Notes under the pieces: generated by a model
What the model was told of the DNA's origin: nothing
Database searches by the model: none
Seen by the model: only the letters and a program-made list of their open reading frames with translations
Assembly (NCBI RefSeq): GCF_014194695.1
Contig: NZ_JACIAH010000006.1
Span: forward strand, 248,001-312,000
Origin: Rhizobium sp. BK399
GTDB taxonomy: Bacteria > Pseudomonadota > Alphaproteobacteria > Rhizobiales > Rhizobiaceae
Length of the DNA stretch: 64,000 nt
Direction of reading: 5' to 3'
Part shown: in pieces, positions 45,109-53,244 of the stretch
Numbering within the stretch: the first letter of the stretch is position 1
Layout: each line of letters starts with the position of its first letter
Made by a program: the position numbers and the translations under genes

Positions 45109-45933
45109 ATGAGCGATGCTGCGATGAAACTGGTGGTGGTTGGCGCAGCAGGGCGCATGGGGCAGACGCTCATCCGTCTCATTCACGCCATTGACGGCGT
45201 GACATTGCATGCCGCCGTCGAGCGCACCGGCTCGCCCTTCCTCGGCAAGGACGCCGGCGAAATTGCCGGTCTCGGCCCGAATGGCGTGATCATCGGCGAT
45301 GATCCGCTGGCGGCCTTTCTCCATGCCGAAGGCGTTCTCGATTTCACGTCGCCCGCCGGCACGGTGGAATTCGCCGCCTTGGCGGCCCAGGCACGCATTG
45401 TCCACGTCATCGGCACGACCGGCTGCTCGGTCGACGACGACGCGAAGATCGCGGCTGCTGCCCGTCACGCCCGTGTCGTGAAATCAGGCAATATGGGCCT
45501 CGGCGTCAACCTGCTCAGCGTCCTCGTCGAACAGGCGGCTCGTGCCCTGGAACCTGCCGACTGGGATATCGAAGTTCTCGAAATGCATCACAAGCGCAAG
45601 GTCGATGCACCCTCAGGCACCGCACTGCTGCTTGGCGACGCGGCGGCCAAGGGCAGAGGCATCGACCTCGCCTCGCATTCGGTGCGGGTGCGCGACGGTC
45701 ACACCGGCCCGCGCGAGCAGGGCACCATCGGCTTTGCGACGCTGCGCGGCGGCTCCGTCGTCGGCGAGCATTCGGTGATCTTCGCCGGCGAGGGCGAAAC
45801 CGTAACGATGTCGCACAGCGCCACCGACCGCTCGATCTTCGGCCGCGGCGCCGTCAAGGCAGCGCTCTGGGCGCGCGACAAGAAGCCCGGTCTCTATTCC
45901 ATGCTCGACGTGCTCGGGCTTTCTTCAAAGTAA
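45109..45933 (+). CDS. dapB: 4-hydroxy-tetrahydrodipicolinate reductase
   Basis: DapB makes tetrahydrodipicolinate with NAD(P)H in lysine and diaminopimelate synthesis. The 274-residue protein has the Rossmann motif [20 protein letters not shown] and the [14 protein letters not shown] segment. The DapB signature [15 protein letters not shown] carries the catalytic His and Lys, and [14 protein letters not shown] follows. It lies between the ABC exporter and gpmA with gaps of about 20 bp, which points to an operon. Confidence 0.97.
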   Translation: MSDAAMKLVVVGAAGRMGQTLIRLIHAIDGVTLHAAVERTGSPFLGKDAGEIAGLGPNGVIIGDDPLAAFLHAEGVLDFTSPAGTVEFAALAAQARIVHVIGTTGCSVDDDAKIAAAARHARVVKSGNMGLGVNLLSVLVEQAARALEPADWDIEVLEMHHKRKVDAPSGTALLLGDAAAKGRGIDLASHSVRVRDGHTGPREQGTIGFATLRGGSVVGEHSVIFAGEGETVTMSHSATDRSIFGRGAVKAALWARDKKPGLYSMLDVLGLSSK

Positions 45934-45954
45934 TCTTTTTCGGAGGCATTTTTC

Positions 45955-46590
45955 ATGAGCGGCACTCTCGTCCTCGTTCGCCACGGCCAGAGCGACTGGA
46001 ACCTCAAGAACCTTTTCACCGGCTGGAAGGACCCTGATCTGACCGAACTCGGCATTCAGGAAGCCAACACCGGCGGCAAGGCGCTCGCCGATTACGGCAT
46101 CAAGTTCGACGTCGCCTTCACCTCGGATCTGAAGCGCGCCCAGGACACGCTGAAGATCATCCTCGACAACGTCGGTCAGCCGGACCTCAAGGCCTTCAGG
46201 GATCAGGCGCTGAACGAGCGCGACTACGGCGATCTCTCCGGTCTCAACAAGGACGACGCCCGCGCCAAGTGGGGTGAAGAGCAGGTCCATATCTGGCGCC
46301 GCTCCTACGATGTTCCGCCTCCGGGCGGCGAAAGCCTGCGCGACACCGGCGCCCGCGTCTGGCCGTACTACCTGACCGAAATCCTGCCCCGCGTCCTGCG
46401 CGGCGAAAAGGTGCTGGTCGCCGCCCACGGCAACTCGTTGCGCTCTCTGGTCATGGTTCTTGACCGTCTGACCAAGGAACAGATCCTGGCGCTGAACCTC
46501 GCGACCGGCGTTCCGATGGTCTACAAGCTCAACGCCGACTCGACCGTCGCTTCCAAGGAAGTGCTTGGCGATATGTCCGGCGCGCATTGA
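45955..46590 (+). CDS. gpmA: 2,3-bisphosphoglycerate-dependent phosphoglycerate mutase
   Basis: GpmA interconverts 3- and 2-phosphoglycerate in glycolysis. The 211-residue protein is a short form of the family, as is usual in rhizobia. It has [12 protein letters not shown] with the phosphorylated His10, the loop [36 protein letters not shown] and the second His in VAAHGNSLR. It is 21 bp downstream of dapB and ends the operon-like group. The next gene is convergent. Confidence 0.97.
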   Translation: MSGTLVLVRHGQSDWNLKNLFTGWKDPDLTELGIQEANTGGKALADYGIKFDVAFTSDLKRAQDTLKIILDNVGQPDLKAFRDQALNERDYGDLSGLNKDDARAKWGEEQVHIWRRSYDVPPPGGESLRDTGARVWPYYLTEILPRVLRGEKVLVAAHGNSLRSLVMVLDRLTKEQILALNLATGVPMVYKLNADSTVASKEVLGDMSGAH

Positions 46591-46652
46591 TATCGATTGC
46601 GCCTCGCACGTCCGGCTGCGCGGCGCTTTCCAGCCTTGTCGCCACCAGCTTA

Positions 46653-47066
46653 CTAGCTCTTTGACGTGGCTCCCGCCCGGGGCGCCTTTGCTCGGGCCGC
46701 CTCGAAATCCGGCAGGCGGTTGGCGATCCACTGCCAGAGCGTCACCACCTCCACCAGAAGCTCGCCGCCGAGCGGCGTCAGTTCATACTCCACCCGCGGC
46801 GGCACCTGTGGGTAGAGCGTCCGCGTCACCAGCCCGTCGCTTTCGAGCGTCCGCAGTGTCTGCGTCAGCACCTTCTGGCTGATCCCCTCGACCCGCTCCA
46901 GAACCCGCGAAAAGCGCAAGGGGGCCTTGGCCTCGGCAAGGATGTGCATGACGCGCAGCGGCCACTTTGCGCTGGCGCGCTCCAGCATCTCGCGGGCCAG
47001 CGCATCCTGCGCGTCGGTCAGTGTCTCGCAAAAATCGAATGTACCATCGTCCAGGTCAGTTACCAT
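46653..47066 (-). CDS. HxlR-family transcriptional regulator
   Basis: This is a 137-residue winged-helix regulator of the HxlR/MarR-like type. The core ASAKWPLRVMHILAEAKAPLRFSRVLERVEGISQKVLTQTLRTLESDGLVTR is followed by VEYELTPLGGELL, as in the family. The ATG at 47066 is preferred. The open frame continues upstream only to a TTG at 47102, which would crowd the divergent promoter. It is transcribed away from the SDR gene at 47154, with fewer than 90 bp between them. It therefore probably represses or activates that gene in response to a redox or electrophile signal. Confidence 0.88.
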   Translation of the reverse strand: MVTDLDDGTFDFCETLTDAQDALAREMLERASAKWPLRVMHILAEAKAPLRFSRVLERVEGISQKVLTQTLRTLESDGLVTRTLYPQVPPRVEYELTPLGGELLVEVVTLWQWIANRLPDFEAARAKAPRAGATSKS

Positions 47067-47153
47067 TAGGTATGTATAGCTCCTGCGGGTGCCTTCTTTC
47101 AAGATGAAACCGACTTGCCTATATGGTCTTGCGACGGATCAAGGAGATTTTGG

Positions 47154-47990
47154 ATGTCACAGGTTTGGTTGATTACAGGCAGCTCTCGCGGCCTCGGCAG
47201 GGCGCTTGCGGAAGCGGTGCTGGCGGCAGGGCACAAGCTGGTCGCGACCGCGCGCGATCCATCGCAGCTAGAGGATATCAAGCACCGCTACCCCGCCAAT
47301 GTCTTGACGATTCCTCTTGATGTGACCGACGAGCAATCGGCCGCATCAGCCGTGAAGGCAGCGGTTGAGACGTTCGGACGCCTCGACGTGCTCGTCAACA
47401 ATGCAGGCTACGGCGACGTCGGATCGATCGAGGATACCAGCCTTGCCGATTTCCGCGCCCAGATCGAAACCAACCTGTTTGGAACAATCATCGTCACCAA
47501 GGCGGCGCTGCCGCTGATGCGCGAGCAGGGTTCCGGTCACATCATCCAGTTTTCCTCCGTCGGCGGCCGCATCGGCCCAGCCGGCCGCGCGCCTTATGCG
47601 GCCGCAAAGTGGGGCGTCGAAGGTTTCTCGGAGGTGCTTTCCCGGGAAGTCGGTCCGCTCGGCATCAAGGTGACGATCATCGAGCCCGGCGGCTTCAGGA
47701 CCGATTTTGCTGGCGCCTCTACCACGCTCCGAGAAGGGCGCCCGGAATACGAAGACACCGTCGGCAAGATGGCCCGCTACCAGCGCGACTACAACGGCAA
47801 ACAACCGGGCGATCCAGCAAAGGCGGCCACGGTAATCATCCATGTCGCCGCTCTCGCTGAACCACCGCTGCGCCTGTTGCTCGGCAGCGATGCGGTGCGC
47901 GGCGTCGAGCAGAACGATGCGGTGCGAGCCAAGGAGCATGTGGCCTGGCGGGATCTCAGTGTCTCCACCGACTTCGAGCCCGGTCGCTGA
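47154..47990 (+). CDS. Short-chain dehydrogenase/reductase
   Basis: The 278-residue classical SDR has WLITGSSRGLGRALAEAV for NAD(P) binding, LVNNAGYG, FSSVGGRIG with the catalytic Ser and YAAAKWGVEGFSEVL (YxxxK). The ATG at 47154 follows AAGGAG. It pairs with the divergent HxlR regulator, a common arrangement for small oxidoreductases that handle reactive carbonyl compounds. The substrate is unknown. The C-terminal 60 residues are typical of this SDR subgroup. Confidence 0.9.
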   Translation: MSQVWLITGSSRGLGRALAEAVLAAGHKLVATARDPSQLEDIKHRYPANVLTIPLDVTDEQSAASAVKAAVETFGRLDVLVNNAGYGDVGSIEDTSLADFRAQIETNLFGTIIVTKAALPLMREQGSGHIIQFSSVGGRIGPAGRAPYAAAKWGVEGFSEVLSREVGPLGIKVTIIEPGGFRTDFAGASTTLREGRPEYEDTVGKMARYQRDYNGKQPGDPAKAATVIIHVAALAEPPLRLLLGSDAVRGVEQNDAVRAKEHVAWRDLSVSTDFEPGR

Positions 47991-48036
47991 TGCCTCCATC
48001 CACGGTCGCCTTTCTGCACGCGGCTGGGCGTGAAAT

Positions 48037-48720
48037 TTAGGCTCTGCCGGTCTGAGCACTACTTGGCCGCAGAAGCCAAGTACACAGGATGAGGGCGGCG
48101 ACCGCTCCGGCAATCTCGGCGAGCCAGAATCCCGGCAGGTCGACCGGACGGATCCCGGAGAAGGTGTTGGTCAACGATCGTGCCAAAGCGACGGCGGGAT
48201 TGGCGAACGAGGTCGAGGCAGTGAACCAATAGGCGGCCGTGATGTAGAGCCCCACCAGCCAGGGCACTGCTTTTTGTTCGAACTTGACGCTGGCGAGGAT
48301 CACCGCCACCAGCCCGAACGTTGCAACGCCTTCTGAAAACCACTGCGCGCCGCCGGTACGGACCTTGGTCGACATTTCAACAAGTGGCAGGGCGAACATC
48401 AGGTGAGCGGCGATCGTGCCAGCCACGCCGCCGACGATCTGAGCCAGGATGTATCCCCCAAAGTCGCGCTTCGGCAACCTGCGGGAGAGAGCGAAAACCA
48501 GCGAGACCGCAGGATTGAATTGGGCGCCGGAGATCGGGCCGAGGATGGTGATCAATACCACCAGGATCGCGCCCGTCGCCAGCGTGTTACCCAACAGTGC
48601 CAGGCCGACATCCTGGGTGAGCGATGCCGCCATGATGCCGGAGCCGACCACTGTTGCGACAAGCATCGCTGTCCCGAGCGCTTCTGCAACCAGCCGGCGC
48701 GGCAGATCAAACCCGGCCAT
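48037..48720 (-). CDS. aqpS: Aquaporin-family channel (AqpS type)
   Basis: The 227-residue protein is a six-helix MIP channel with the two pore motifs NPA in SGAQFNPAVSLVFAL and SFANPAVALARSL. Coupled to arsC, it matches the rhizobial AqpS system, in which arsenate is reduced inside the cell and arsenite leaves through the channel down its gradient. The start overlaps the arsC stop by one base (TGATG). No ArsB or Acr3 pump is near, so this channel is probably the only arsenite exit in the operon. Confidence 0.92.
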   Translation of the reverse strand: MAGFDLPRRLVAEALGTAMLVATVVGSGIMAASLTQDVGLALLGNTLATGAILVVLITILGPISGAQFNPAVSLVFALSRRLPKRDFGGYILAQIVGGVAGTIAAHLMFALPLVEMSTKVRTGGAQWFSEGVATFGLVAVILASVKFEQKAVPWLVGLYITAAYWFTASTSFANPAVALARSLTNTFSGIRPVDLPGFWLAEIAGAVAALILCTWLLRPSSAQTGRA

Positions 48721-49250
48721 CAGCTTGCCTTGGGCTGCCGGATGCTGGTGCCTTCGAGGGCGCCGATCTGGCGCAGGTGCGTTTCCAGCGCAAGCTTGTC
48801 GATCGAGGACAGCGGCAGGCTCAGAAAAGCAGTGATACGATTCTTCAGGAAGCGGGCGGCTTGCGCGAAGGCGCGGCCCTTGTCGACTTCGCTGCCTTCG
48901 ACGGTAGCGGGATCCTCAACACCCCAATGAGCAGTCATGGGATGGCCAATCCACACCGGACAGGCCTCGCCGGCTGCGCTGTCGCAGACCGTGAAGATGA
49001 AGTCCATCTCCGGAGCGCCTGGCGCGGCGAATTCGTCCCAGTTCTTCGAACGGAATCCGGTCGACGGATAGCCTTGCGCTTGCAGCTCCTTCAATGCGTA
49101 AGGGTTGACCTCTCCCTTCGGCTGGCTGCCGGCCGAATACGCTTTGAACCGGCCTTTGCCTTCCGTGTTGAGAATGGATTCGGCCAGGATCGAGCGAGCG
49201 GAATTGCCGGTGCAAAGAAAGAGCACGTTGTAGGTGCGGTCGGTGGTCAT
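48720..49250 (-). CDS. arsC: Arsenate reductase (low-molecular-weight phosphatase type)
   Basis: ArsC reduces arsenate to arsenite. The 176-residue protein has the phosphatase loop LFLCTGNSARS (Cys13, CX5R with Arg19). Further Cys are in FTVCDSAAGEACPVW, which fit the resolving cysteines of this thiol-linked family, and the WIGHPMTAHWGVEDP segment contributes the acid. The start overlaps arsR by ATGA. The C-terminal 50 residues extend beyond the basic fold, as is common in alphaproteobacteria. Confidence 0.93.
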   Translation of the reverse strand: MTTDRTYNVLFLCTGNSARSILAESILNTEGKGRFKAYSAGSQPKGEVNPYALKELQAQGYPSTGFRSKNWDEFAAPGAPEMDFIFTVCDSAAGEACPVWIGHPMTAHWGVEDPATVEGSEVDKGRAFAQAARFLKNRITAFLSLPLSSIDKLALETHLRQIGALEGTSIRQPKAS

Positions 49251-49603
49251 TGCAGTTCCTCCTCCATCTTAGGGGCGCAACAGGCCGCAACCTCGGCGGC
49301 GGGCGCGCAGATTTCCGGGTGTCCGGAGCAGCAGTCTTCCATCAGGAAGCGAACCAGGCCGCCGAGCGCCTCGTAGTTTGCGGTGTAGATGATCGATCGG
49401 GATTCTCGCTGTTGCGCGATCAGGCCAGAGCGTTCCAGTTCCTTCAGGTGGAAGGAGATGTTGGAGGGCGATACCTCCGCCTGTTCTGCGATTGCGCCCG
49501 CCGCCATGCCTTTTGGGCCGGCGACCACGAGCATGCGGATGATTTGCAGGCGGGTTTCCTGAGATAGCGCGCCGAACGCAACGAGGGCTTGACGTTGATC
49601 CAT
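49247..49603 (-). CDS. arsR: ArsR-family arsenic-responsive repressor
   Basis: This 118-residue winged-helix repressor should release DNA on binding arsenite. It has the DNA-reading helix EQAEVSPSNISFHLKELERSG. The sensor is probably formed by Cys91, Cys92 and Cys99 in EDCCSGHPEICAP, close to the CC-X5-C arsenite site of the Acidithiobacillus ArsR type. A further Cys pair lies near the end (AACCAPK). It is first in the arsR-arsC-aqpS operon and is divergent from the DUF6428-like gene. Confidence 0.94.
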   Translation of the reverse strand: MDQRQALVAFGALSQETRLQIIRMLVVAGPKGMAAGAIAEQAEVSPSNISFHLKELERSGLIAQQRESRSIIYTANYEALGGLVRFLMEDCCSGHPEICAPAAEVAACCAPKMEEELQ

Positions 49604-49630
49604 ATTTCAACAATCCTTGAATAATTGAAA
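49604..49630 (+). promoter_or_regulatory. Putative ArsR operator in the divergent gap
   Basis: The 42-bp gap between arsR and the divergent gene has the dyad TTCAA-N6-TTGAA (49606-49610 and 49617-49621) and a second TTGAAA at 49625-49630. One operator here could control both directions. ArsR boxes usually have AT-rich arms of this kind. Confidence 0.55.
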
Positions 49631-49645
49631 TTAGGAATAACGCAG

Positions 49646-50176
49646 ATGGATACGATCGACAATAGCAAAGTTCAGGAAGACGATATCACGCTCTGCCAGC
49701 TACTCGGCGTGCTTACGGGCGCCAACGATTTTCCGCTGATATTCTACTACGACGGACGACCGGTGAAGCCGGGCTATCATGTCACCGAGGTAAAGGCCGG
49801 CCAGTTCTCGGCGCTGGACTGCGGTGCCAACCGGGAAGCATGGACGGAGATCTTCGTTCAGCTTTGGGATATCGAGGAGGACGACCGTACCCATATGCCT
49901 GCCGGCAAATTCCTCGCGATCATCCGCAAGGTTACTGAGGCCGTGAAGATCGACGATTCAGCCAAATTGACATTCGAAGTCAGCGACGGCGTTCAACCGA
50001 TGCAGCTTTACCGCGCCGCGATGCCAGTGCTGCGCGACGGCACCGTGCACGTCGACCTGTCGCCGCGGCCGGCGAGCTGCAAGCCGCGCGATCGCTGGCT
50101 TGCGGAACAGCCCGCACAATCTTGCTGTATTCCCACTGCGAGCGCGAAGCCGGTTGACGCTGAGCCGAGCGCGTGA
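49646..50176 (+). CDS. DUF6428-like protein of unknown function
   Basis: The 176-residue protein has LLGVLTGANDFPLIFYYDGRPV, VKPGYHVTEVKAGQFSALDCG and WTEIFVQLWD. Its C-terminal tail contains Cys residues in ASCKPRDRW and QSCCIP. I believe it belongs to the DUF6428 family, often found with ars genes, but I cannot verify that here. The ATG at 49646 has AGGA 9 bases before it; an upstream TTG is less likely because it lies in the operator. Divergence from arsR and the paired Cys suggest an accessory role in arsenic handling. Confidence 0.75.
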   Translation: MDTIDNSKVQEDDITLCQLLGVLTGANDFPLIFYYDGRPVKPGYHVTEVKAGQFSALDCGANREAWTEIFVQLWDIEEDDRTHMPAGKFLAIIRKVTEAVKIDDSAKLTFEVSDGVQPMQLYRAAMPVLRDGTVHVDLSPRPASCKPRDRWLAEQPAQSCCIPTASAKPVDAEPSA

Positions 50177-50225
50177 CTGTCGGGCGAGGGCGGCTGATCA
50201 ACGCCAGGTTTTCAGACGCGCCCTC

Positions 50226-50957
50226 TCAATTCTCGATCGTGAACTGTACGCGGTCGGCCGCAAACCGGCTGATCGCATATTGCACCGGCACGCCTTCGAG
50301 GTCGGTGTTGACGGCCTTGGTGATCAGCAGGATCGCGCCGGGCGCCAGTTCGAGTGCTGCGGTATCCGCCTCATCGGCATGGACGGCGGTGATCTCGGTG
50401 GTCGCGCGCACGTAGTCGGATAGTCCAAGCTCCGCAAAGGCCTTGGTGATCGATTCCGTCCGCTTGTAGGCGTCGGGCATGCCGCCGAAGCGCGCGGCCG
50501 GAAACCACGCCGTCGCGCAGGAGACCGGGCGGCCATCGGCCTTGCGCACCGTTTCCATGCGCACGACAGGCTCGCCCGGCCGGATCTTCAGCCCGCGCGC
50601 CACGTCCGCGTCAGCCTTCTCCTCCGAATGGGAAAGCAGCAGTGCGCGCATCTCGCGCGCCTGCTCGCCGATCCCTGTTGTAAACCGGGTGCGCTTGGTG
50701 ATCGGAAAGTTCAGCCGCTCCTTGCGCTCGATCAGCGTGCCGCGCCCCTGCACGGCGCGCACGATACCCTCCTGGGCAAGGGCAGCGATCGCGCTTCTGA
50801 CTGTATGTCTGTTGACGCCGAACTGCAGCGCCAGCACCGTCTCCGGCGGCACCATGCCGGTCTCGTCATAGGCACCGGCGCTGATCGCCTGGCGAATGCG
50901 GTCGGCGATCTGCCGCCACAGCGCCACGCCCGTCTGTCTTTGTACCTGCCCCGCCAT
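50226..50957 (-). CDS. phnF: Phosphonate operon GntR/HutC-family repressor
   Basis: The 243-residue regulator has an N-terminal GntR winged helix (LWRQIADRIRQAISAGAY, LALQFGVNRHTVRSAIAAL, GRGTLIERK). Its C-terminal UTRA domain has METVRKADGRPVSCATAWFP and ALELAPGAILLITKAVN. It fits PhnF, divergent from phnG as usual. The ATG at 50957 with AGGGG upstream is preferred over a GTG at 50975, which would lie inside the predicted PHO box. It probably represses the phn genes through the dyad at 51013-51033. Confidence 0.93.
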   Translation of the reverse strand: MAGQVQRQTGVALWRQIADRIRQAISAGAYDETGMVPPETVLALQFGVNRHTVRSAIAALAQEGIVRAVQGRGTLIERKERLNFPITKRTRFTTGIGEQAREMRALLLSHSEEKADADVARGLKIRPGEPVVRMETVRKADGRPVSCATAWFPAARFGGMPDAYKRTESITKAFAELGLSDYVRATTEITAVHADEADTAALELAPGAILLITKAVNTDLEGVPVQYAISRFAADRVQFTIEN

Positions 50958-50968
50958 TTTACCCCTTG

Positions 50969-50986
50969 ATGTCACACGCTTGTCAT
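50969..50986 (+). promoter_or_regulatory. Putative PHO box (PhoB site) upstream of phnG
   Basis: ATGTCAC-ACGC-TTGTCAT matches the PHO box pattern CTGTCAT-N4-CTGTCAT at 11 of 14 core positions. It lies about 70 bp before the phnG start, in the divergent phnF-phnG gap. This is what is expected if the C-P lyase genes are switched on by phosphate starvation. Confidence 0.65.
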
Positions 50987-51012
50987 GTCGCCGATTTAAG
51001 CGTAACCATATC

Positions 51013-51033
51013 TTGTATAGTTGTCTATATCAA
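51013..51033 (+). promoter_or_regulatory. Putative PhnF operator (HutC-type dyad)
   Basis: The dyad TTG-TATAG-TTGT-CTATA-T-CAA has perfect 5-bp inner arms (51016-51020 and 51025-51029) with TTG/CAA outside. It resembles the TGTATA-type half sites bound by HutC-subfamily regulators. It lies just downstream of the predicted PHO box and 22 bp before phnG, a position suited to repression. Confidence 0.6.
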
Positions 51034-51055
51034 TAAACATTTAAAGGATGTGGCG

Positions 51056-51523
51056 ATGACCTTAGCGGAAAAGAATGAGCCGGGGGCAGGTGGGCGCAAG
51101 CGCGTCGTCGACCTGCTTGCGCGTGCGGAGCGGCAGGAGCTGGTCGCGGCTTGGGACAAGCTGGCGGAAAAGCCGGCGGTCCAGCCTGTGCGCGGACCGG
51201 AAACGGGCCTCGTCATGGTCCGGGGTCGGATGGGCGGCGGCGGTGCGCCGTTCAACCTCGGTGAGGTGACGGTGACCCGCGCCACCGTGCGCCTTGCCTC
51301 GGGCTCAGTCGGTCACGCCCAGGCGCTCGGCACCGATCGTGAGAAGGCCCGGCTCTCCGCCATCTTCGACGCCCTCTGGCAGGAGCAGACCACACAATCC
51401 TTCGTCGAGCAGGCGCTGCTGCAGCCGGTCGCCGCACGCGTGGCGGATGCCGATCGCCGCAAGGCCGATGAGACGGCAGCAACCCGCGTCGATTTCTTCA
51501 CCATGGTTCGCGGAGACGACTGA
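51056..51523 (+). CDS. phnG: C-P lyase core subunit PhnG
   Basis: PhnG is a part of the PhnGHIJ core that, with PhnI, attaches the ribose triphosphate of ATP to phosphonates. The 155-residue protein has KRVVDLLARAERQELVAAW, then GLVMVRGRMGGGGAPFNLGEVTVTRATV with the conserved RGRMGG, and a GHAQALGTDREKARLSAIFDA segment typical of the family. The ATG at 51056 has AAAGGA 7 bases upstream. The stop overlaps phnH by one base (TGATG). Confidence 0.95.
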   Translation: MTLAEKNEPGAGGRKRVVDLLARAERQELVAAWDKLAEKPAVQPVRGPETGLVMVRGRMGGGGAPFNLGEVTVTRATVRLASGSVGHAQALGTDREKARLSAIFDALWQEQTTQSFVEQALLQPVAARVADADRRKADETAATRVDFFTMVRGDD

Positions 51524-52131
51524 TGAGCCTCAAGACGGAAGTTCTGACTGGTGGCTTTGCCGAGCCGGTCTTCCACGCCCAGCGGGTTTTCAAGCTGATG
51601 ATGGATGCGATGGCGCGTCCGGGCACGATCCAGACGGTTTCCCCCGATGCTTTGCCGCCGGCCCCCCTCGGCGTTGCGGCAGGCGCGATCGCGCTGACGC
51701 TCTGCGATCACGATACCCCGGTCTGGCTGTCATCAGGTCTCGCGAAATCCGCCGTGCCGCAATGGCTCGGCTTCCACACCGGCGCGCCTGTCACGCCGGA
51801 GAAGGCCGAAGCGCGCTTCGCCTTCGTCGAAGCCGGAACGCCTCTGTCGTCCTTCGGTCTCTTTGCCGCCGGCACCCAGGAGTATCCTGACCGTTCGACG
51901 ACACTGGTCATCGAACTGGCGGATATCGAAGGCGGCCGCAAGCTGGCGCTCATGGGCCCTGGCATCAAGACGGTCACCGATATCGCGCCGCTTGGCCTGC
52001 CCGACACCTTCCTGCGCCTCTGGACGGAGAACCGCGCCCTCTTCCCGCGCGGCATCGACATCGTGCTGACCTCGGGCAGCCGGTTCGTCTGCCTGCCGCG
52101 CACCACCAAGATCACCGCAACGGAGATGTGA
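51523..52131 (+). CDS. phnH: C-P lyase core subunit PhnH
   Basis: PhnH is a structural subunit of the C-P lyase core complex. The 202-residue protein shows the family start GGFAEPVFHAQRVFKLMMDAMARPG. It has ALTLCDHDTPVWL, the TLVIELADIEGG stretch and MGPGIKTV, and the ending DIVLTSGSRFVCLPRTTKI. It overlaps phnG by one base, and phnI follows 3 bp after the stop, so the subunits are made together. Confidence 0.95.
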   Translation: MSLKTEVLTGGFAEPVFHAQRVFKLMMDAMARPGTIQTVSPDALPPAPLGVAAGAIALTLCDHDTPVWLSSGLAKSAVPQWLGFHTGAPVTPEKAEARFAFVEAGTPLSSFGLFAAGTQEYPDRSTTLVIELADIEGGRKLALMGPGIKTVTDIAPLGLPDTFLRLWTENRALFPRGIDIVLTSGSRFVCLPRTTKITATEM

Positions 52132-52134
52132 CCC

Positions 52135-53244
52135 ATGTATGTTGCTGTCAAAGGGGGCGAAGCCGCCATTGCCAACGCCCATCGCCTGCTGGCGGATCGC
52201 CGTCGCGGTGACCGTTCGTTGCCGGCTATCGGTATCGACCAGATCGTCGCGCAGCTGGCGCTGGCCGTCGACCGTGTCATGGCCGAAGCCTCGCTCTACG
52301 ATCGCACGCTTGCCGCTCTCGCCGTCCGCCAGTCGCGCGGCGACATGATCGAGGCGATCTTCCTGCTTCGCGCCTATCGCACGACGCTGCCGCGCTTCGG
52401 TTATAGCAAGCCGGTCGATACCGCCCGCATGAAGATCGAGCGCCGCGTCTCCGCCACCTACAAGGATCTGCCGGGCGGCCAGCTGCTCGGTCCGACCTTC
52501 GACTATACGCATCGCCTCCTCGACCCTTCGCTGCTGTCAGACGAAGCCGTCGAGGAGCCGACACTTCGCGATGCCGAATCCGGCCGCGTCATGCGCGTTT
52601 CGGAAATTCTGGCACAGGAAGGCCTGATCGAGGGCGATGGCGAAATGCCCGAGGATCACGAGATCGGCGACCTGACGCGCGAGCCGATGGAATTCCCGAT
52701 GACCCGCGATCTGCGCCTGCAGGCGCTGGCCCGCGGCGACGAAGGCTTCCTGCTGGCGCTCGGCTATTCGACCCAGCGCGGTTACGGCCGCAACCATCCC
52801 TTCACCGGCGAAATCCGCATCGGTGAAGTCGAGGTCGAATTCGATGTTCCCGAACTTGGTTTCGCCGTCTCGCTCGGCACCATCCAGGTGACGGAGTGCC
52901 AGATGGTCAACCAGTTCAAGGGTTCGTCCAAGGCGCCGCCGCAGTTCACCCGCGGCTACGGCCTGGTTTTCGGCCAGAGCGAGCGCAAGGCAATGTCGAT
53001 GTCGCTTGTCGATCGAGCACTGCGCGCCGAAGAACTCGGCGAAGACATCACGGCTCCGGCACAGGACGAGGAATTCGTCATCTCGCATGCCGACAACGTT
53101 CAATCGACCGGCTTCGTCGAGCATCTGAAGCTGCCGCATTACATCGACTTTCAGGCGGAACTCGATCTGGTTCGCCGCATGCGCAACGAATTCGAAGCCA
53201 ACCGCGTCGGCGGCGATGACACGATGAAGGAGGCTGCGGAATGA
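52135..53244 (+). CDS. phnI: C-P lyase core subunit PhnI (nucleosidase/transferase)
   Basis: PhnI displaces adenine from ATP and forms phosphonate ribose triphosphate with the help of PhnG, PhnH and PhnL. The 369-residue protein starts MYVAVKGGEAAIANAHRLL. It has QLALAVDRVMAEASLYDRTLAALAV, then LGYSTQRGYGRNHPFTGEIRIGEV and VTECQMVNQFKGSSKAPPQFTRGYGL, all characteristic of PhnI. The stop overlaps phnJ by ATGA. The length matches known PhnI proteins. Confidence 0.96.
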   Translation: MYVAVKGGEAAIANAHRLLADRRRGDRSLPAIGIDQIVAQLALAVDRVMAEASLYDRTLAALAVRQSRGDMIEAIFLLRAYRTTLPRFGYSKPVDTARMKIERRVSATYKDLPGGQLLGPTFDYTHRLLDPSLLSDEAVEEPTLRDAESGRVMRVSEILAQEGLIEGDGEMPEDHEIGDLTREPMEFPMTRDLRLQALARGDEGFLLALGYSTQRGYGRNHPFTGEIRIGEVEVEFDVPELGFAVSLGTIQVTECQMVNQFKGSSKAPPQFTRGYGLVFGQSERKAMSMSLVDRALRAEELGEDITAPAQDEEFVISHADNVQSTGFVEHLKLPHYIDFQAELDLVRRMRNEFEANRVGGDDTMKEAAE

